Positions 7,403-15,838 of a DNA stretch of 64,000 bases are shown here, piece after piece. The translations under genes and the position numbers were made by a program. The notes beneath the pieces are model-generated. The model did not search any database and was not told the origin of the DNA. It worked only from the letters and a program-made list of their open reading frames with translations. Source of the stretch: Clostridiales bacterium (GTDB lineage Bacteria; Bacillota; Clostridia; Oscillospirales; Oscillospiraceae); contig CP107216.1 of NCBI GenBank assembly GCA_025757645.1, forward strand, positions 1,301,501-1,365,500. The letters are read 5' to 3'. Each line of letters starts with the position of its first letter. Within the stretch, counting starts at the first letter, position 1.

Positions 7403-9274
7403 ATGGCGAGCAGGAGCGGAGTCAATATCAAGACGACGATTTACAACACGTTCAAGGGCGTGGACTTTTCCACGGACCCGTGCCTGGTCGACCGGCGGCG
7501 AAGCCCCCTTTGTACCAACATGGTCGCAGACTCCGGCGGGATGCCGGAGAAACGCTGCGGCTGGCGCACACTGCATAAAGTGGGCGGCGGAGCCGTGCAC
7601 GGAATGTGGACGGCGCGGTTCGGCGAGGCGCAGAAATCCGTCGCCCACATCGGGACGAAGCTGTACAGCTGGGACGACACGGACGCGGCGCCGGTGGAGC
7701 TGATGACCGGGCTCCACGACGGGAGAAGCCAGGGCGTGCTGCTGGGCGGCAAGCTGTGGATCGTGACCGGCGGGGAGCTGCTGCGCTACGACGGCACGAC
7801 GGTGACGGACATCACGGCGAGCGACGACGTGTACATCCCGGTGACGGTGATCGCCCGCAAGCCGGCAGGCGGCGGCGAGCCGTATGAGGATATCAACCTG
7901 CTGGGCAGATACCGGGAAAACCGGTTTCTGGCGGACGGAACGAGCAAGGTGTACCAGCTCGACGGCGTGATCGACGCCGAGGGCGATGTGCGTGTGTGGG
8001 TCAACGGTGAGGAGACCACGAGCGGCTGGACGGCAGACCGGACGGCCGGGAACGTGACATTTGGCACGGCGCCGGAAGCGCCGGCGGCCGGACAGGAGGA
8101 CAACGTCCGCATCCAGTACCCGCACACCGTGAGCGGATATGCCGACAGAATCAAGAAATGCACGATCATCACGGCATACGGCATCAACGCGACGAACCGC
8201 ATCGTGCTGTCCGGCAACCCGGAGCACCCGAACCTGGACTGGACGAGCGCCGTGAACGACCCGACGTATATTCCGGATCTGAGCTACAGTGCTGTCGGGC
8301 TCGAGGGCGTGCGGATCATGGGCTATTGCCGGATCGGCGAATATCTCGGGATCGTAAAGGAGGAAAACGCGCAGGACAGCAGCGTGTGGATCCGCAAGGG
8401 GACGCTCGACGGCGACGGAAAGGCGGTGTTTACCGTACAGGCGGCGCTGGCAGGCGTCGGCGCGGTGAGCACGGGGTGCTTTGCCAACCTGCTCGATGAG
8501 CCGATGTTTGTGAGCGGGACGGGAATCTATGCGCTGGTGAGCAGCAACTACGCCTCCGGGCGCGTGACGCAAAACCGGAGCTGGTACCTCAACGCGATGC
8601 TGACGGAGGAGCGGGGACTCGCAGACTGCACGGCCGTGCAGTGGAACGGCATGTTTCTGCTGGCCGTTGGCGGCGGCGTGGTATATGTGCTCGACGGCCG
8701 GCAAGAGCGCAGCTACCGCCGGGCGAGCAACAGCGACTACATCTACGAGGGGTACTACTGGGACGGTATTCCGGCGGTGTGCTGGATGGTGCGCAAGGAC
8801 GGAGCAGACGAGCACCTGTATTTCGGGACGGACGACGGGCGCATCTGCCGGTTCTCGAGCGACTGGGACGATATGCGCAGGTTCTCGGACGACGGCAAGG
8901 GAATCGAGGCAATCTGGGCGACGCGCGTGGACGATGACGGAGACGCGACGGTGCTCAAGACGATGATCAAGCGCGGCGCAAGTGTGACGATCAAGCCGCA
9001 CCAAAAGACCAGCGCGACGGTATACGTCGTAAAGGACGAGGACGCCGAGAAGCTGGTGGCATCCGGGTATCGGTCGATCTTCAACTGGGACGATATCGAC
9101 TTTACGGATTTCACGTTCGAGACCTACGACGGGCCGACGGACATCATGCTCAACACGAAGGTGAAAAAGTACAAGCGGCTGCAGATCATCGTGGTGAACC
9201 ACGAAAACGAGCAGGGGTTCGGCGTGTTTGCAATTACGAAGCACTATGTGGCCGGAAACTTTGCGAAGCGATAA
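7403..9274 (+). CDS. Tail hub / packaged-DNA-stabilisation protein (P22 gp10-like)
   Basis: This 623-aa protein is all-beta with repeated Trp/Gly blades such as TKLYSWDDTD, GKLWIVTGGELLRYDG, NGMFLLAVGGGVVYVLDG and DEHLYFGTDDGRICRF, which suggests a beta-propeller. Its opening, TTIYNTFKGVDFSTDPCLV, resembles gp10-like DNA-stabilisation or tail-hub proteins of short-tailed phages. Such proteins close the head after packaging and carry appendages. It lies between the connector and the portal, each with only a few bases of spacing. Confidence 0.72.
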   Translation: MASRSGVNIKTTIYNTFKGVDFSTDPCLVDRRRSPLCTNMVADSGGMPEKRCGWRTLHKVGGGAVHGMWTARFGEAQKSVAHIGTKLYSWDDTDAAPVELMTGLHDGRSQGVLLGGKLWIVTGGELLRYDGTTVTDITASDDVYIPVTVIARKPAGGGEPYEDINLLGRYRENRFLADGTSKVYQLDGVIDAEGDVRVWVNGEETTSGWTADRTAGNVTFGTAPEAPAAGQEDNVRIQYPHTVSGYADRIKKCTIITAYGINATNRIVLSGNPEHPNLDWTSAVNDPTYIPDLSYSAVGLEGVRIMGYCRIGEYLGIVKEENAQDSSVWIRKGTLDGDGKAVFTVQAALAGVGAVSTGCFANLLDEPMFVSGTGIYALVSSNYASGRVTQNRSWYLNAMLTEERGLADCTAVQWNGMFLLAVGGGVVYVLDGRQERSYRRASNSDYIYEGYYWDGIPAVCWMVRKDGADEHLYFGTDDGRICRFSSDWDDMRRFSDDGKGIEAIWATRVDDDGDATVLKTMIKRGASVTIKPHQKTSATVYVVKDEDAEKLVASGYRSIFNWDDIDFTDFTFETYDGPTDIMLNTKVKKYKRLQIIVVNHENEQGFGVFAITKHYVAGNFAKR

Positions 9275-9283
9275 GGAGCGGAT

Positions 9284-11116
9284 ATGCTGAAACGGAAGAA
9301 AGACAGGGAGCGGCCGGCAGTGACCGGCTATGACTATTCTGACCGGGAGCACAGGGAGCAGACCATTCAGGCGCTGTTCGGCAAGGCGCAGAGCGCGCGC
9401 AGAGCGACCGAGCGGGATTGGGAGCGCTACAACGACTACTATAATTTCATCCACGACATCACGGGCGAGACGCAGGAGGCATATGCCGATGCGGAGATGC
9501 CGTTTGCGCCGTCAGTGATGCCGGATGCGTTCATTCACGTGGAAAGCCAGATCTGCGCGACGGTTCCGGAGCCGGAGTTTCGCGGGCGTGACGACGGGAT
9601 GGACCCGCAGAAGGCAAAGGAGCGCGAATACGCGGCGCGGTTCGTGTGCGACAACAACCGGCTGAAGGACAAAAACACGGCGAACGAGCGCAGGTTGATC
9701 AAGCTGGGGGATGCGTTCTGGAAAGTGTTCTGGGATCCAACGATGGTAACTGGCGTCAATGAGGGCGACATCCGCGTGGATGATGTGCCGGTTGAGAGCA
9801 TCTACCCGGATCCGGCGGCGAGAGAACGCGGCCTGCAGGCGGGGCAGTATGTGTTCCACCTGTACCGGATGCACAAGGTTGCATTTGTGCAGCAGTATGG
9901 CAAAGCGATCGAGGAGGTGGGCATGGAGCCGGAACACATCCTGTCAAACGACTATGCGCAGGACCTGGACCTCTTTGATCTGTCGACCTCCATCAACGAG
10001 GACGACGACACGGTGACGGTGCTCGAACACTGGTTTAAGCAGCCGAAGGAGACGGAGGAAAACGGCGTGCGCGTGCCGGCTGGGGCGGTCGCCTGTTCCA
10101 TCATTGTAGGCGGCCACGAAGTGAAGTACATCCCGAATTATTGGGAAAACACATGCCGGCAGAACCACCTGTTCCCGTTCGTGCATTACTGGCGTATCCG
10201 GGACGAGAACCAGTTTTACAACAAGTCGGAGCTGTTTGCGATCATGGATTTGATCGACATGGGCGACCGGAAGCTCGCCATGGCGCAGCTCAATGACGCG
10301 ATGATGTCCAACGACGTGATCGTGCGCGAAGAGAACGCGCTGGCAGATGGATCAGAGCTGGACAACCGCCCGGGCGGTGAGATCGTCGTGCGCGATGGGC
10401 GGCTGAGCGGCGTGCAGCGGCTCGGCGGACTGCAGCCGCTGCGCAATGCGGCGGACAGCGTGGCATGGATCACGGAGCAGATCCAGCGCACGAACCGAAA
10501 CTTTGACAGCAGCCAGGGCAGGGAGACGACGCGGCAGACGACGGCCACAGCGCTTGCCATGCTGCGCTCGGACGCGGAAGAGCAGGCCAACATTAAGACC
10601 GCGGACAGAACGGCCGGATTCGAGCGGCTGTACGAGCTGATCGACTGGAGTGTACAGGAGTTTTACGATACGACGCGCCACATCTATATTGGCTCAAAGA
10701 AAAAAGGAGAGCCAGACGTGAGCTTTGACTATCTGTCCGGGAACTACACGGAGACGATGCCGGCGATCGTGGACAGCGTGAGCGGGCAGATCGTGCGCGA
10801 AGAGTATGACTACTGGCCGCGCGTGGACGTGATCGTTTCGGCAGGCGACGGAATCGTGCACAGCAAGCAGGCGACACTTAAGGCGCTGGAAGGACTGGCG
10901 GCCATGAACGTAACCGCGCAGAACTACAAGGTGCTGGCGGCAGAGCTGGAGGTGCTGGATATCCCGCAGAAGCAGGAGATCATCGACGGCTGGCGCCAGC
11001 AGTTTGAAACGCCACAGCAGGAAGCAACAGAGGGCGGACTCACACAGGCACAGACGGGCGGCCTTGTGCCGGAGAGCTACCTGTCGCCGCAGGACGAAGG
11101 GGGCGTGATGATGTGA
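9284..11116 (+). CDS. Portal protein (P22-like)
   Basis: This 610-aa protein shows the features of large podovirus portals. The N-terminus has ATERDWERYNDYYNFIHD and FAPSVMPDAFIHVESQI; a stem/wing region has YPDPAARERGLQAGQYVFHLYR; and a long helical segment contains RTNRNFDSSQGRETTRQT followed by LAMLRSDAEEQ. The dodecameric portal is the DNA channel at one capsid vertex and the docking site for terL. A gap of nine bases and GGAGC precede the ATG. Its position after the tail hub rather than after terL is atypical. Confidence 0.85.
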   Translation: MLKRKKDRERPAVTGYDYSDREHREQTIQALFGKAQSARRATERDWERYNDYYNFIHDITGETQEAYADAEMPFAPSVMPDAFIHVESQICATVPEPEFRGRDDGMDPQKAKEREYAARFVCDNNRLKDKNTANERRLIKLGDAFWKVFWDPTMVTGVNEGDIRVDDVPVESIYPDPAARERGLQAGQYVFHLYRMHKVAFVQQYGKAIEEVGMEPEHILSNDYAQDLDLFDLSTSINEDDDTVTVLEHWFKQPKETEENGVRVPAGAVACSIIVGGHEVKYIPNYWENTCRQNHLFPFVHYWRIRDENQFYNKSELFAIMDLIDMGDRKLAMAQLNDAMMSNDVIVREENALADGSELDNRPGGEIVVRDGRLSGVQRLGGLQPLRNAADSVAWITEQIQRTNRNFDSSQGRETTRQTTATALAMLRSDAEEQANIKTADRTAGFERLYELIDWSVQEFYDTTRHIYIGSKKKGEPDVSFDYLSGNYTETMPAIVDSVSGQIVREEYDYWPRVDVIVSAGDGIVHSKQATLKALEGLAAMNVTAQNYKVLAAELEVLDIPQKQEIIDGWRQQFETPQQEATEGGLTQAQTGGLVPESYLSPQDEGGVMM

Positions 11117-11256
11117 CGTGCAAAACATGTGGAATTGAAATGATGCTGCTGCGCCGAGATGAGTACGGCGTAGCGATTTACGCATGCAGGAACGCGGCCT
11201 GCCCACAGACCGGGCGGGAAGTAAAGGAGGTCACAAATGGCATTCACAATTCCTGA
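11113..11256 (+). CDS. Overlooked 47-aa zinc-ribbon phage protein
   Basis: A GTG start overlaps the portal stop (GTGA), and the frame runs 20 bases into the next gene, so it is tightly coupled on both sides. The product reads VTCKTCGIEMMLL, then YACRNAACPQTG: two cysteine pairs (CKTC and CRNAAC) about 28 residues apart, a compact zinc ribbon. No function is known; it could be a minor structural or regulatory peptide. It is short enough to be missed by automatic gene calling. Confidence 0.66.
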   Translation: MTCKTCGIEMMLLRRDEYGVAIYACRNAACPQTGREVKEVTNGIHNS

Positions 11257-12256
11257 CGATGAGCTTGGCACGGTATCGAAGCTGAGCAATTACCCGAACC
11301 GCATCGAGCGGCTGAAGGCGGCAACACTCAAGGGCAGATTCGACGCGGACGCAAAAACAGTGATGGGAGCACTCAAGAGATTGATTCAGGAGCTGGGGCT
11401 TGCGACGGCGGCAAGAAACGTCGGCTTTGAAAAGACGACCGCGGTCAACGCTGATAACGTGCAGGACGCGATCGAGAACGTGCAGAGCCAGATTGCCGAT
11501 GTTTCGCAGAGCGGAATCGCAGATGCGTCCATAACGGCGGCAAAGATTGCCGACGGCGCAGTCGGTACGGCTGCAATCGCGGACGACGCAGTCACGGCGG
11601 GCAAGCTGGCGATGAGCGCGGTCGACACCGACGCGATCAAGTGGGGCGCTGTAGATGCGTACCGCCTGAAAGACGCAGCCGTCACGGAGGCAAAGCTCGC
11701 AAATGGGTCTGTAACGGAAAGCAAGATCGGATACTATGCCGTGACAGGAAAGAAGATTGCGAGCGGCGCGGTGACGAGTGAAAAAATTGCAGACCGCACG
11801 ATCAATAGTGCAAAAATGGGCGATGCGTCCGTGACGGAAAGAGCCCTGTGCGACGGCGCGGTGACGAACGACAAGGTAGGCTATAAAGCACTCGGGGAAG
11901 CAATATCTGTTACGCCGTCTTTCATGAAATCTGGCGGAACGGCGTCGGTAAACTCTTGCGCCTTCCGGTATGTGAAGGCTATCGGTGTGATGCTGTTTCA
12001 GATCGAACTGCTCGGGCTGTCTCAGCAGGAAGTGGATTCCGGCGTAATTCTTACGTTTTCCGGGTTGGATAAGCTGCCGAGCGAGGACGCGGGATTCGCG
12101 GCCGTAGTTCAGGTGGCGTCGATGACCGGGCCGAGCGGCTTTGCGCTTGCAAGTGCATGTTTTTACGAAGGCGGCGGACTGCGCATCGTGTATCCGGATA
12201 GCGTGAGCACCGGTGGCACCGTTATCACGTCTCTGTCCGGCTGGTACTTCTGCTGA
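11237..12256 (+). CDS. Tail fibre protein with pentapeptide-like beta-helix repeats
   Basis: This 339-aa protein starts with a helical attachment segment (residues 1-75). A run of short repeats follows (SITAAKIADGAVGTAAIADD, AVTAGKLAM, GSVTESKIG, GAVTSEKIA, GAVTNDKVG) that fits a trimeric beta-helical fibre shaft. The last 100 residues are a beta-rich tip. Such proteins recognise the host surface. GTAAAGGAGGTC gives a strong ribosome binding site. It is the first of four appendage genes. Confidence 0.8.
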   Translation: MAFTIPDDELGTVSKLSNYPNRIERLKAATLKGRFDADAKTVMGALKRLIQELGLATAARNVGFEKTTAVNADNVQDAIENVQSQIADVSQSGIADASITAAKIADGAVGTAAIADDAVTAGKLAMSAVDTDAIKWGAVDAYRLKDAAVTEAKLANGSVTESKIGYYAVTGKKIASGAVTSEKIADRTINSAKMGDASVTERALCDGAVTNDKVGYKALGEAISVTPSFMKSGGTASVNSCAFRYVKAIGVMLFQIELLGLSQQEVDSGVILTFSGLDKLPSEDAGFAAVVQVASMTGPSGFALASACFYEGGGLRIVYPDSVSTGGTVITSLSGWYFC

Positions 12257-12270
12257 TGAGGTGAAAAGCA

Positions 12271-12600
12271 ATGGCATATATCAAACGAGGCGAGGCAAAG
12301 ACCGTTCCCGTGCGTGTGAAATTCAACGACATGGACGTGTTCCCGCTTGGCAACGTGGACGAGATCGCGTTCAAGTTAGGCGACAGTGTGCGCAAGACGT
12401 GGCCGGACGCGGTGCGGTATGATAATGTAAATGACCGGTTCCTGCTGACGCTGACGCAGGAAGACACGCTATCCCTCGATGTGGGGCAGGCGGAGCTGGA
12501 GATCACCTGCAACTTCAAGGGCGCGGGCAATATCCTGAAGCCGAAGAAAAACCCGAAAATCAAAGTGCTGGACTGCACGGACGAGGAGATAATGGAATGA
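12271..12600 (+). CDS. Small beta-rich appendage protein (BppU N-terminus-like)
   Basis: This 109-aa protein begins MAYIKRGEAKTVPVRVKFND and contains WPDAVRYDNVNDRFLLTLT, with features of N-terminal baseplate-upper-protein (BppU-like) domains that connect fibres to the tail. It overlaps the collagen-like fibre gene by four bases (ATGA), which suggests the two products assemble together. Assignment to the BppU group is by resemblance only. Confidence 0.6.
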   Translation: MAYIKRGEAKTVPVRVKFNDMDVFPLGNVDEIAFKLGDSVRKTWPDAVRYDNVNDRFLLTLTQEDTLSLDVGQAELEITCNFKGAGNILKPKKNPKIKVLDCTDEEIME

Positions 12601-13766
12601 GCGACAAGATCGAAGCCGAGATCCTCGATGTGTTTGGAGAAGAGGTAGTCGCAGCCGTTGACACGCCGCTTGTTGTGATCGAAGGCCCAAAGGGTGACCC
12701 CGGCAAGGACGGCCACAGCCCAGTGGTAACGGCCACCAAGTCCGGAGAGACAACAACAATCAGCGTGGACGGGGCGGCCATTGCCACGGTCGAGGATGGC
12801 GCAGATGGTGCGCCGGGAAAAGACGGCCCTACCGGAGCTGCGGGCAAGGACGGCCACAGCCCGGTGGTAACAGCCACAAAGACCGGCAAGACGACAACAA
12901 TCAGCGTGGACGGGGCGGCCATTGCCGCGGTCGAGGATGGCGCAGATGGTGCGCCGGGAAAAGACGGCCCTACCGGCGCTGCGGGCAAGGACGGCCACAG
13001 CCCGGTGGTAACAGCCACAAAGGCCGGCAAGACGACAACAATCAGCGTGGACGGCGCAGCCATTGCCACGGTCGAGGATGGCGCAGATGGTGCGCCGGGA
13101 AAAGACGGCCCTACCGGCGCTGCGGGCAAGGACGGCCACAGCCCGGTGGTAACAGCCACAAAGGCCGGCAAGACGACAACAATCAGCGTGGACGGCGCAG
13201 CCATTGCCACGGTCGAGGATGGCGCAGATGGTGCGCCGGGAAAAGACGGCCCTACCGGCGCTGCGGGCAAGGACGGCCACAGCCCGGTGGTAACAGCCAC
13301 AAAGGCCGGCAAGACGACAACAATCAGCGTGGACGGCGCAGCCATTGCCACGGTCGAGGATGGCGCCGATGGCAAACCGGGGGCTGCTGGCGCGGACGGT
13401 GTTACGCCGCACATCGGTGACAATGGCAATTGGTACGTTGGCAGCACCGATACCGGCAAGCCATCGCGTGGAGCAACCGGAGCACCGGGCAAAGACGGCG
13501 CCGATGGCAAACCGGGGGCTGCTGGTGCGGACGGCGTTACGCCGCACATCGGCGACAATGGCAACTGGTATCTTGGCAGCACGGACACTGGCAATCCATC
13601 GCGCGGAGCAACCGGCGCACCGGGCAAGGACGGCGAAAAAGGCGAACCCGGCGCACCCGGTAAGACACCTGTCAGAGGCACGGACTATTGGACGGCAGCT
13701 GATAAGCAGGAGATTGTCAACAGCGTCATAGCCGCCCTGCCTGATGGCACGGAGGTGAGCTACTGA
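12597..13766 (+). CDS. Collagen-like tail fibre with tandem repeats
   Basis: This 389-aa protein has an N-terminal attachment segment of about 38 residues, then five 47-residue units. Each unit has a Gly-X-Y stretch (GAPGKDGPTGAAGKDG) and a short beta segment (HSPVVTATK...TTTISVDGAAIA). Two 45-residue units of a second type follow, carrying GVTPHIGDNGNWY and GSTDTG. The C-terminus has GKTPVRGTDYWTAADK. The collagen stretches would trimerise into a flexible shaft for host binding. Near-identical DNA repeats allow rapid length change by recombination. Confidence 0.85.
   Translation: MSDKIEAEILDVFGEEVVAAVDTPLVVIEGPKGDPGKDGHSPVVTATKSGETTTISVDGAAIATVEDGADGAPGKDGPTGAAGKDGHSPVVTATKTGKTTTISVDGAAIAAVEDGADGAPGKDGPTGAAGKDGHSPVVTATKAGKTTTISVDGAAIATVEDGADGAPGKDGPTGAAGKDGHSPVVTATKAGKTTTISVDGAAIATVEDGADGAPGKDGPTGAAGKDGHSPVVTATKAGKTTTISVDGAAIATVEDGADGKPGAAGADGVTPHIGDNGNWYVGSTDTGKPSRGATGAPGKDGADGKPGAAGADGVTPHIGDNGNWYLGSTDTGNPSRGATGAPGKDGEKGEPGAPGKTPVRGTDYWTAADKQEIVNSVIAALPDGTEVSY
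12710..13370 (+). repeat. 141-bp tandem repeats in the fibre gene
   Basis: The segment beginning CGGCCACAGCC recurs at 12710, 12851, 12992, 13133 and 13274, exactly 141 bases apart; the third to fifth copies are almost identical. A second repeat type of 135 bases (units starting 13365 and 13500) follows. Copy number is expected to vary between related phages. Confidence 0.95.
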
Positions 13767-13767
13767 G

Positions 13768-15753
13768 ATGAAAAAGCTCTACGAAGAAACCGCCGTACAG
13801 GACATTGCAGCAGCTATCCGCGAGAAAAACGGCACTGCAACGAAATACAAAGTCGCGGAGATGGGCGATGCTGTGAGGCGCTGCTTGAACACCGGAGTGG
13901 AAACCGAAGTGTACACATTTGACCAGTGCCGCGCAGAGGTAGACAGGTATCTGAAAAACGTCACTTACGACCCCTCGGACTACGCTGTCTCGCAGATACC
14001 CGAATATGTGACGACAGTGAGCGCAAACCGACCTGTTGGCGTAGACATTGTGATGAAGTCCGCCGGAACGCTGACAATCGTGGACGGGTACACAGGTAAC
14101 AGTGTTTCGCAGCCGGTCAGCGCAGGAGCAATCACAATCTATAACTGCACACCGGGCTCGATATCAACTTTTGTGCTGCTTGTTGGCGGAAAAGTTATCC
14201 AGCAGGGCGTCATTAAACCGACCGGAGCGTGCCGCATGATTCATTTGCTGAACGTGGGCAACGTGCGCGATCTTGGAGGCTGGGATTGCGATGGTGGCAG
14301 GGTAAAGTACGGGCTGCTCTTCAGGGGCGGCGAGATGTATGGATATCTGACCGATGACGGCAGACAACAGGCGATTGATATGCTCGGAATCCTCAAGGAA
14401 ATTGACCTGCGTTTTGCGTCTGAACTGAACGGCAGGACAGAAAGTGGCTTTGGACCGACCGTAGATATGCTGTGGGTTGATATGACATGGAACGACCTTG
14501 CGTATCAGAAGTCAAGCGGGAATATCAAGGCGATCTTCGACCCGCTCTTCGATTATGTCATCGCAAACAAGCCGACATACTTCCACTGCTCTGCGGGCGC
14601 AGATCGAACGGGCGTGGTCGCTCTGCTGTGCGAAGCGATACTTGGGGTATCACAATCCGACTGTGATAAGGATTACGAACTCTCGAGTTTTAATTCTGGC
14701 GTCAGCACAGATGCGGAAGCCCGTCGCAGGAACGAAACGCCGTGGACGCGCGAGATTAACTACTTGAATGCCTATCCTGGTGCGACATTCCGCGATAAGG
14801 TGGTTAATTTTATGGTGTCGTGCGGCATTACAATCGAAAAAATCAACGCTTTCCGAGCAGCTATGATCGACGGGACGCCGGAGACAGTGACGGCAGATAT
14901 CGCAACGTACAGCATCACAAAAACACTCACTGATGTCACAGTCAGCAACGGAGCGGCATCTGTGCAGCAGTACCAGCCGTTCGTAGCAAGCATCACTCCC
15001 ACGAACGGCAAATTGATTGAATCCATCAAAGTGACGATGGGCGGGAAGGACGTGACTGCTGCTGTATTGCGTGGCAGCACGGACGTGCTGAGGCGAGCTG
15101 TACGGGTCGCTTTGACAAAATGCACAAGTAGCAACCCACGCGCGTATGTCATCGACGGGCAGTCTTATTGTACTGCGATAACTGCCGACACGGGGTGCGA
15201 AGTCAGTAATGTAAAAATCATGATGGGAGGTGAGGACGTGTCCACATTTTACAAAGATGGGGTCATAGCTATTCCAGAGGTGATCGGCGATATTGTTATC
15301 ACGGCAACCGCTGTAGCCCAAGCCCCAGCATATACAAACCTGCTTGATGCCGCGATTGACATGGATGGAAACGTCATCGGGCATACGCCTATGTATAAAA
15401 ATATGCGATACAATAGCAGCAGCGGTGCACCTGTTGCACACTCAGGGACGAATATCACGGGCTTGCTCCCGGTCAAAAAGGGTGATGTCGTGCGTATTCG
15501 ATGGAAAGGGAACACTGATGTGTCATATCAATCTATCAAGTTTTTCAAGTCTGACCGAACCCAAGTCAAAGTCGGATATACATCTTTGGCCAATATCGAA
15601 AAAGGCCAAGCAGGGCCTGTTATAAACTTTAATGCTGCCAATGGAGTTGCCGATTTTGAGTTTACCAGCTCAAATGGCGCAGCCTATTTTTCAATCGTGC
15701 TCTACGACACGCTGGAAAATGTAATTGTTACTACAAACGAAGAAATCATATAA
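13768..15753 (+). CDS. Tail protein with an embedded tyrosine-phosphatase domain
   Basis: This 661-aa protein has a helical N-terminus found on clostridial phage tail proteins (YEETAVQDIAAAIREKNGT) and a beta domain to about residue 155. A phosphatase domain follows at about 155-365, with NVRDLGG (165-171), EIDLR (211-215) and the complete CX5R loop HCSAGADRTG (Cys274, Arg280). This matches Y_phosphatase3-type protein tyrosine/serine phosphatases. Two beta-sandwich repeats follow (SITKTLTDVTVSNGA; VKIMMGGEDVSTFY), then a beta-rich C-terminus. The catalytic loop looks intact. Position before the lysis genes implies a virion tip or appendage enzyme; the substrate is unknown. Confidence 0.8.
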   Translation: MKKLYEETAVQDIAAAIREKNGTATKYKVAEMGDAVRRCLNTGVETEVYTFDQCRAEVDRYLKNVTYDPSDYAVSQIPEYVTTVSANRPVGVDIVMKSAGTLTIVDGYTGNSVSQPVSAGAITIYNCTPGSISTFVLLVGGKVIQQGVIKPTGACRMIHLLNVGNVRDLGGWDCDGGRVKYGLLFRGGEMYGYLTDDGRQQAIDMLGILKEIDLRFASELNGRTESGFGPTVDMLWVDMTWNDLAYQKSSGNIKAIFDPLFDYVIANKPTYFHCSAGADRTGVVALLCEAILGVSQSDCDKDYELSSFNSGVSTDAEARRRNETPWTREINYLNAYPGATFRDKVVNFMVSCGITIEKINAFRAAMIDGTPETVTADIATYSITKTLTDVTVSNGAASVQQYQPFVASITPTNGKLIESIKVTMGGKDVTAAVLRGSTDVLRRAVRVALTKCTSSNPRAYVIDGQSYCTAITADTGCEVSNVKIMMGGEDVSTFYKDGVIAIPEVIGDIVITATAVAQAPAYTNLLDAAIDMDGNVIGHTPMYKNMRYNSSSGAPVAHSGTNITGLLPVKKGDVVRIRWKGNTDVSYQSIKFFKSDRTQVKVGYTSLANIEKGQAGPVINFNAANGVADFEFTSSNGAAYFSIVLYDTLENVIVTTNEEII

Positions 15754-15838
15754 GTCTCAAAAGAGCCTCTTGTTGATTTTACAGGATGCCCTACAGCATC
15801 GGATTGATGAGATGCAGAGATGAAGGAGGTAACAGCTG

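Noticed and set aside
6791..9454. Open frame of 887 codons on the minus strand in the phage tail region
   Set aside because: Shadow of the connector and tail-hub genes; it would run against the whole morphogenesis operon and has no recognisable domain.
12710..13370. Possible CRISPR-like repeat array
   Set aside because: The 141-bp spaced repeats are contiguous coding units without unique spacers of fixed length and translate to collagen-like modules.
12560..13681. Minus-strand Pro/Ala/Ser-rich repeat protein
   Set aside because: It is the reverse complement of the collagen-like repeats; the plus strand has the correct gene order, ribosome binding site and fibre logic.
15770..15823. Very small frame between tail and endolysin genes (ends QDALQHRIDEMQR)
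   Set aside because: It has only a TTG start without a convincing ribosome binding site and is 17 codons long; too weak to call.
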